A DNA stretch of 7,476 bases from Candidatus Moranbacteria bacterium CG_4_9_14_3_um_filter_45_14 (lineage in GTDB: Bacteria > Patescibacteriota > Minisyncoccia > Moranbacterales > UBA1568). The DNA lies in the NCBI GenBank assembly GCA_002790675.1, contig PFVP01000002.1:1-7476 (forward strand), in the 5' to 3' direction. Below the pieces are notes generated by a model. That model ran no database searches and was not told the origin of the DNA. It was given only the letters and a program-made list of their open reading frames with translations. Below, piece after piece: positions 5,751 through 7,476 of the stretch. Numbering within the stretch: the first letter of the stretch is position 1; each line of letters begins with the position of its first letter. The position numbers were made by a program, and so were the translations under genes.

Positions 5751-6977
5751 ATGCTGAATATACAGGCAATCAAGAAAGACTTCCCTCTTTTCGAACACGA
5801 AAAAAATCTCGTGTATCTGGATTCAGCGGCGACAACTCTCAAACCGAGAGTCGTCATCGAAGCGGAGAAGGAATATCTCGAACGCTATTCTGCCAATATC
5901 GCTCGCGGACTCTATCCCCTGGCCGAGAAAGCGACTAAGAAATTCGAAATGGTACGCGAAAAAGTGGCCACCTTCATCGGTGCTGAAAGTGCGAGAGAAA
6001 TCATCTTCACCTCCGGCACCACGGATGCTCTCAATCTTGTCGCTCGATTGCTCACATCGCAACTGGCAGCAGGCGATACCATCATCACGACAGTGATGGA
6101 ACATCATTCCAATTTTCTCCCCTGGAAAGAACTGGCAAAAAAGAATGTCCTTGATTTCCGTGTCATTCCTCTCACCGAAGAAGGGACAATCGATATCGAG
6201 ATACTGAAAAAGTCTGTCGACGAACACACGAAAATCGTCGCTCTTTCAGCCATTTCCAATGTTTTGGGTACAATAAACCCCGTCAAGAAGATAACCACCC
6301 TCATAAAAAATATCAATCCGAACACAATTGTCATCATCGATACTGCTCAAGCCGTTTCTCATATGCCTATCAATGTTTCAGAATGGAACGCTGACTTCGT
6401 CGCTTTTTCGGGACACAAGATGTTCGGCCCGACAGGTGTCGGAGTACTTTATGGCAAGCTCTCACTTCTCGAGACACTGCCTCCAGTCAGTTTCGGCGGA
6501 GGGATGGTGCTGGATAGTTGTGCCGATGAAACCCTCTACAAAGAAGCTCCCTATCGTTTCGAAGCCGGCACACCAAACATCGGAGGGATTATCGCTCTCG
6601 GTACGGCCATCGACTATATGGAAAGTATCGGAATGGAAAATATCCAGACACACGAACACGCTCTCACTCTCTCTGCTCTCAAACGTCTCCAAGAAACCTT
6701 CGGTGAAAACATTCATATTATTGGCTCGACACATCCAGAAAAACGAAGCGGGATTATCGCCTTCACACTCGGTGGTATTCATCCGCATGATATCGCTTCA
6801 GTCCTCGGCGAATACAATATCTGCGTCCGAGCCGGTGAACACTGTACGACTCCACTTCATAGGAGTCTCGGTCTCCACACCACGACACGGATTTCTTTCT
6901 CAATCTATAATTCTGAAGGCGATATCAATAAGCTCATTACCATCCTCGAAGAAATTCAAACGATATTCAACAAATAA
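5751..6977 (+). CDS. sufS: SufS, class II cysteine desulfurase
   Basis: A PLP enzyme that removes sulfur from cysteine as an enzyme persulfide, giving alanine, and supplies SUF. 408 aa, equal to the family norm. Landmarks (numbered from this start): YLDSAAT (22-28), EHH with the ring-stacking H118, D197 and Q200 in IDTAQAV, the Schiff-base lysine K223 in FSGHKMFGPTG, RFEAGTPN (270-277), and catalytic C365 in RAGEHCTTP. The RAGEHC form with a short loop is typical of SufS rather than IscS. I prefer the ATG at 5751, since MLNIQAIKKDFP aligns with the usual N-terminus. An alternative ATG at 5730 adds seven residues and would overlap sufD by 11 bases. sufU starts 3 bases after the stop, a pairing expected because SufU accepts the persulfide of SufS. 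Confidence 0.97.
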   Translation: MLNIQAIKKDFPLFEHEKNLVYLDSAATTLKPRVVIEAEKEYLERYSANIARGLYPLAEKATKKFEMVREKVATFIGAESAREIIFTSGTTDALNLVARLLTSQLAAGDTIITTVMEHHSNFLPWKELAKKNVLDFRVIPLTEEGTIDIEILKKSVDEHTKIVALSAISNVLGTINPVKKITTLIKNINPNTIVIIDTAQAVSHMPINVSEWNADFVAFSGHKMFGPTGVGVLYGKLSLLETLPPVSFGGGMVLDSCADETLYKEAPYRFEAGTPNIGGIIALGTAIDYMESIGMENIQTHEHALTLSALKRLQETFGENIHIIGSTHPEKRSGIIAFTLGGIHPHDIASVLGEYNICVRAGEHCTTPLHRSLGLHTTTRISFSIYNSEGDINKLITILEEIQTIFNK

Positions 6978-6980
6978 TAT

Positions 6981-7349
6981 ATGTCTCTCTATCAAGACCT
7001 CATTTTGGATCACTACCGAAACCCACGAAACCAGGGCGAACTCAAAGGTGCCACCCATAATGCTGAAGCAAGCAATCTTTCCTGTGGAGATACCCTCCAT
7101 ATAGACATAATCGTCAAAAATGATATCATAGATGATGTGAAGTTTTCCGGTTCCGGCTGCGCCGTCTCCCAAGCGTCAGCTTCTCTTTTGACGGAATGCA
7201 TCAAGAAAGAATCCGTGAAAAAAGCTCTCGCCCTGGAACCGAAAGACATTCTCGAACTGCTCGGTGTCACCCTTTCTCCTACTCGGCTGAAGTGCGGACT
7301 CCTCTCGCTCGAGACAATGAAGAAAGCATTACACGAAAAAAATAATTAG
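6981..7349 (+). CDS. sufU: SufU-type sulfur acceptor / IscU-like protein
   Basis: 122 aa of the IscU/SufU (NifU N-terminal) fold. Motifs are LILDHYRNPRNQG (7-19), SCGD with C35 and D37, GSGCAVSQASASLLT with C60 (57-71), and RLKCGLL with C105. These four residues correspond to the zinc ligands of Bacillus SufU. Lysine, not histidine, precedes C105, which is a SufU trait (IscU has HC). However, C60 and C105 are only 45 residues apart, as in IscU (about 43), not about 62 as in SufU, so the extra SufU segment is missing. In the operon it is tied to sufS by a 3-base gap, so the likely job is accepting sulfur from SufS and passing it to SufB. No SufE or SufA is present to do this instead. It is the last gene of the operon. 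Confidence 0.92.
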   Translation: MSLYQDLILDHYRNPRNQGELKGATHNAEASNLSCGDTLHIDIIVKNDIIDDVKFSGSGCAVSQASASLLTECIKKESVKKALALEPKDILELLGVTLSPTRLKCGLLSLETMKKALHEKNN

Positions 7350-7406
7350 CTCATAAAAATTTTCTGAAAACATTCCCTTTTCTTTCCCCTGTCTCTCCGT
7401 CGAACT

Positions 7407-7425
7407 TGTCTACCGACAGGCAGGC
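7407..7425. repeat. Palindromic repeat fragment downstream of sufU
   Basis: TGTC-TACC-GACA forms a short stem (7407-7418), followed by GGCAGGC. The stretch 7415-7424 is the exact reverse complement of the left arm of the repeat at 2405-2449, so this is a member of the same family in opposite orientation. It lies just before the terminal direct repeat. The rest of 7350-7427 shows no gene and no convincing terminator. Confidence 0.6.
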
Positions 7426-7427
7426 AT

Positions 7428-7476
7428 TTCCGACAAAAGTCGCCGAGAAAAGATCTGTCCTGCTCTAAGAGCCGAA
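7428..7476. repeat. Terminal direct repeat, right copy
   Basis: Identical to 1-49 in the same orientation and reaching the very end of the window. If the two ends are joined, the hairpin pair at 42-71 is restored intact downstream of sufU. Confidence 0.95.

Noticed and set aside
5387..5857. Minus-strand 156-codon open frame opposite sufD and the sufS start
   Set aside because: No start signals or domain features; it mirrors two convincing plus-strand genes.
6328..7104. 258-codon plus-strand open frame overlapping sufS and sufU
   Set aside because: Both underlying genes are unmistakable; this frame is Ser-rich with no recognisable domain.
7350..7400. Terminator directly after sufU
   Set aside because: Only a weak GAAAA/TTTTC pairing with pyrimidine-rich sequence; no GC-rich stem with a T-run.
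1..7476. Composite transposon or insertion sequence with the terminal repeats as ends
   Set aside because: The ends are direct, not inverted, and there is no transposase, integrase or resolvase gene.
1..7476. CRISPR array, tRNA or rRNA genes
   Set aside because: No regularly spaced repeats with unique spacers and no cloverleaf or rRNA-like conserved stretches were seen in the non-coding parts.

Overview
The window reads as one compact bacterial locus built around iron-sulfur cluster assembly. On the plus strand, from about 2335 to 7349, there is a recognisable promoter, an operator-like palindrome and an Rrf2/IscR-family regulator, followed by a complete minimal SUF set in the order sufC-sufB-sufD-sufS-sufU. 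These encode the ATPase, the scaffold pair, the cysteine desulfurase and the SufU-type sulfur acceptor. On the minus strand, from 154 to 2257, there are three genes: a small orphan protein with its own terminator, a U32-family RNA-hydroxylase-like protein, and a single-cluster ferredoxin translationally close to it. SUF builds clusters. The U32 protein (four conserved cysteines) and the ferredoxin are likely consumers, so the whole window has an Fe-S theme.

Organism: the sequence is moderately AT-rich with very short intergenic gaps and mostly no Shine-Dalgarno sequences. The proteins are pared down (a SufD of 198 aa, a SufU of 122 aa). Short GC-rich palindromic repeats built on CCTGCC occur both between genes and in-frame inside sufC. 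From memory of genome style this fits a member of the Patescibacteria/Candidate Phyla Radiation, but I cannot prove it from the window. TGA terminates several genes at natural family lengths, so the standard bacterial code is used.

Layout: 1-153 is non-coding and holds a cluster of small hairpins ending in a T-run. 154-390 is the ferredoxin (-) and 396-1658 the U32 protein (-). 1683-1714 is a strong intrinsic terminator (-) for the orphan gene at 1733-2257 (-). 2258-2465 is a divergent regulatory region with a sigma70-like promoter, an IscR type-1-like operator, an abortive copy of the regulator's start, and a palindromic repeat. 2466-2873 is the Rrf2 regulator, and 2920-7349 holds the five suf genes. 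7350-7476 is non-coding and carries another palindromic fragment.

The first 49 and last 49 bases are identical. Either this is a circular contig (unique length 7427) or a chromosomal fragment bounded by a repeat. No replication, mobilisation or transposition gene is present, so the chromosomal-fragment reading is at least as likely. No tRNA, rRNA, CRISPR array or insertion sequence was seen. The points most worth a second look are the Rrf2 protein that keeps only two of the four IscR cluster ligands yet sits behind a near-consensus IscR type-1 site, and the palindromic repeats that appear to have invaded the rrf2 start and sufC.
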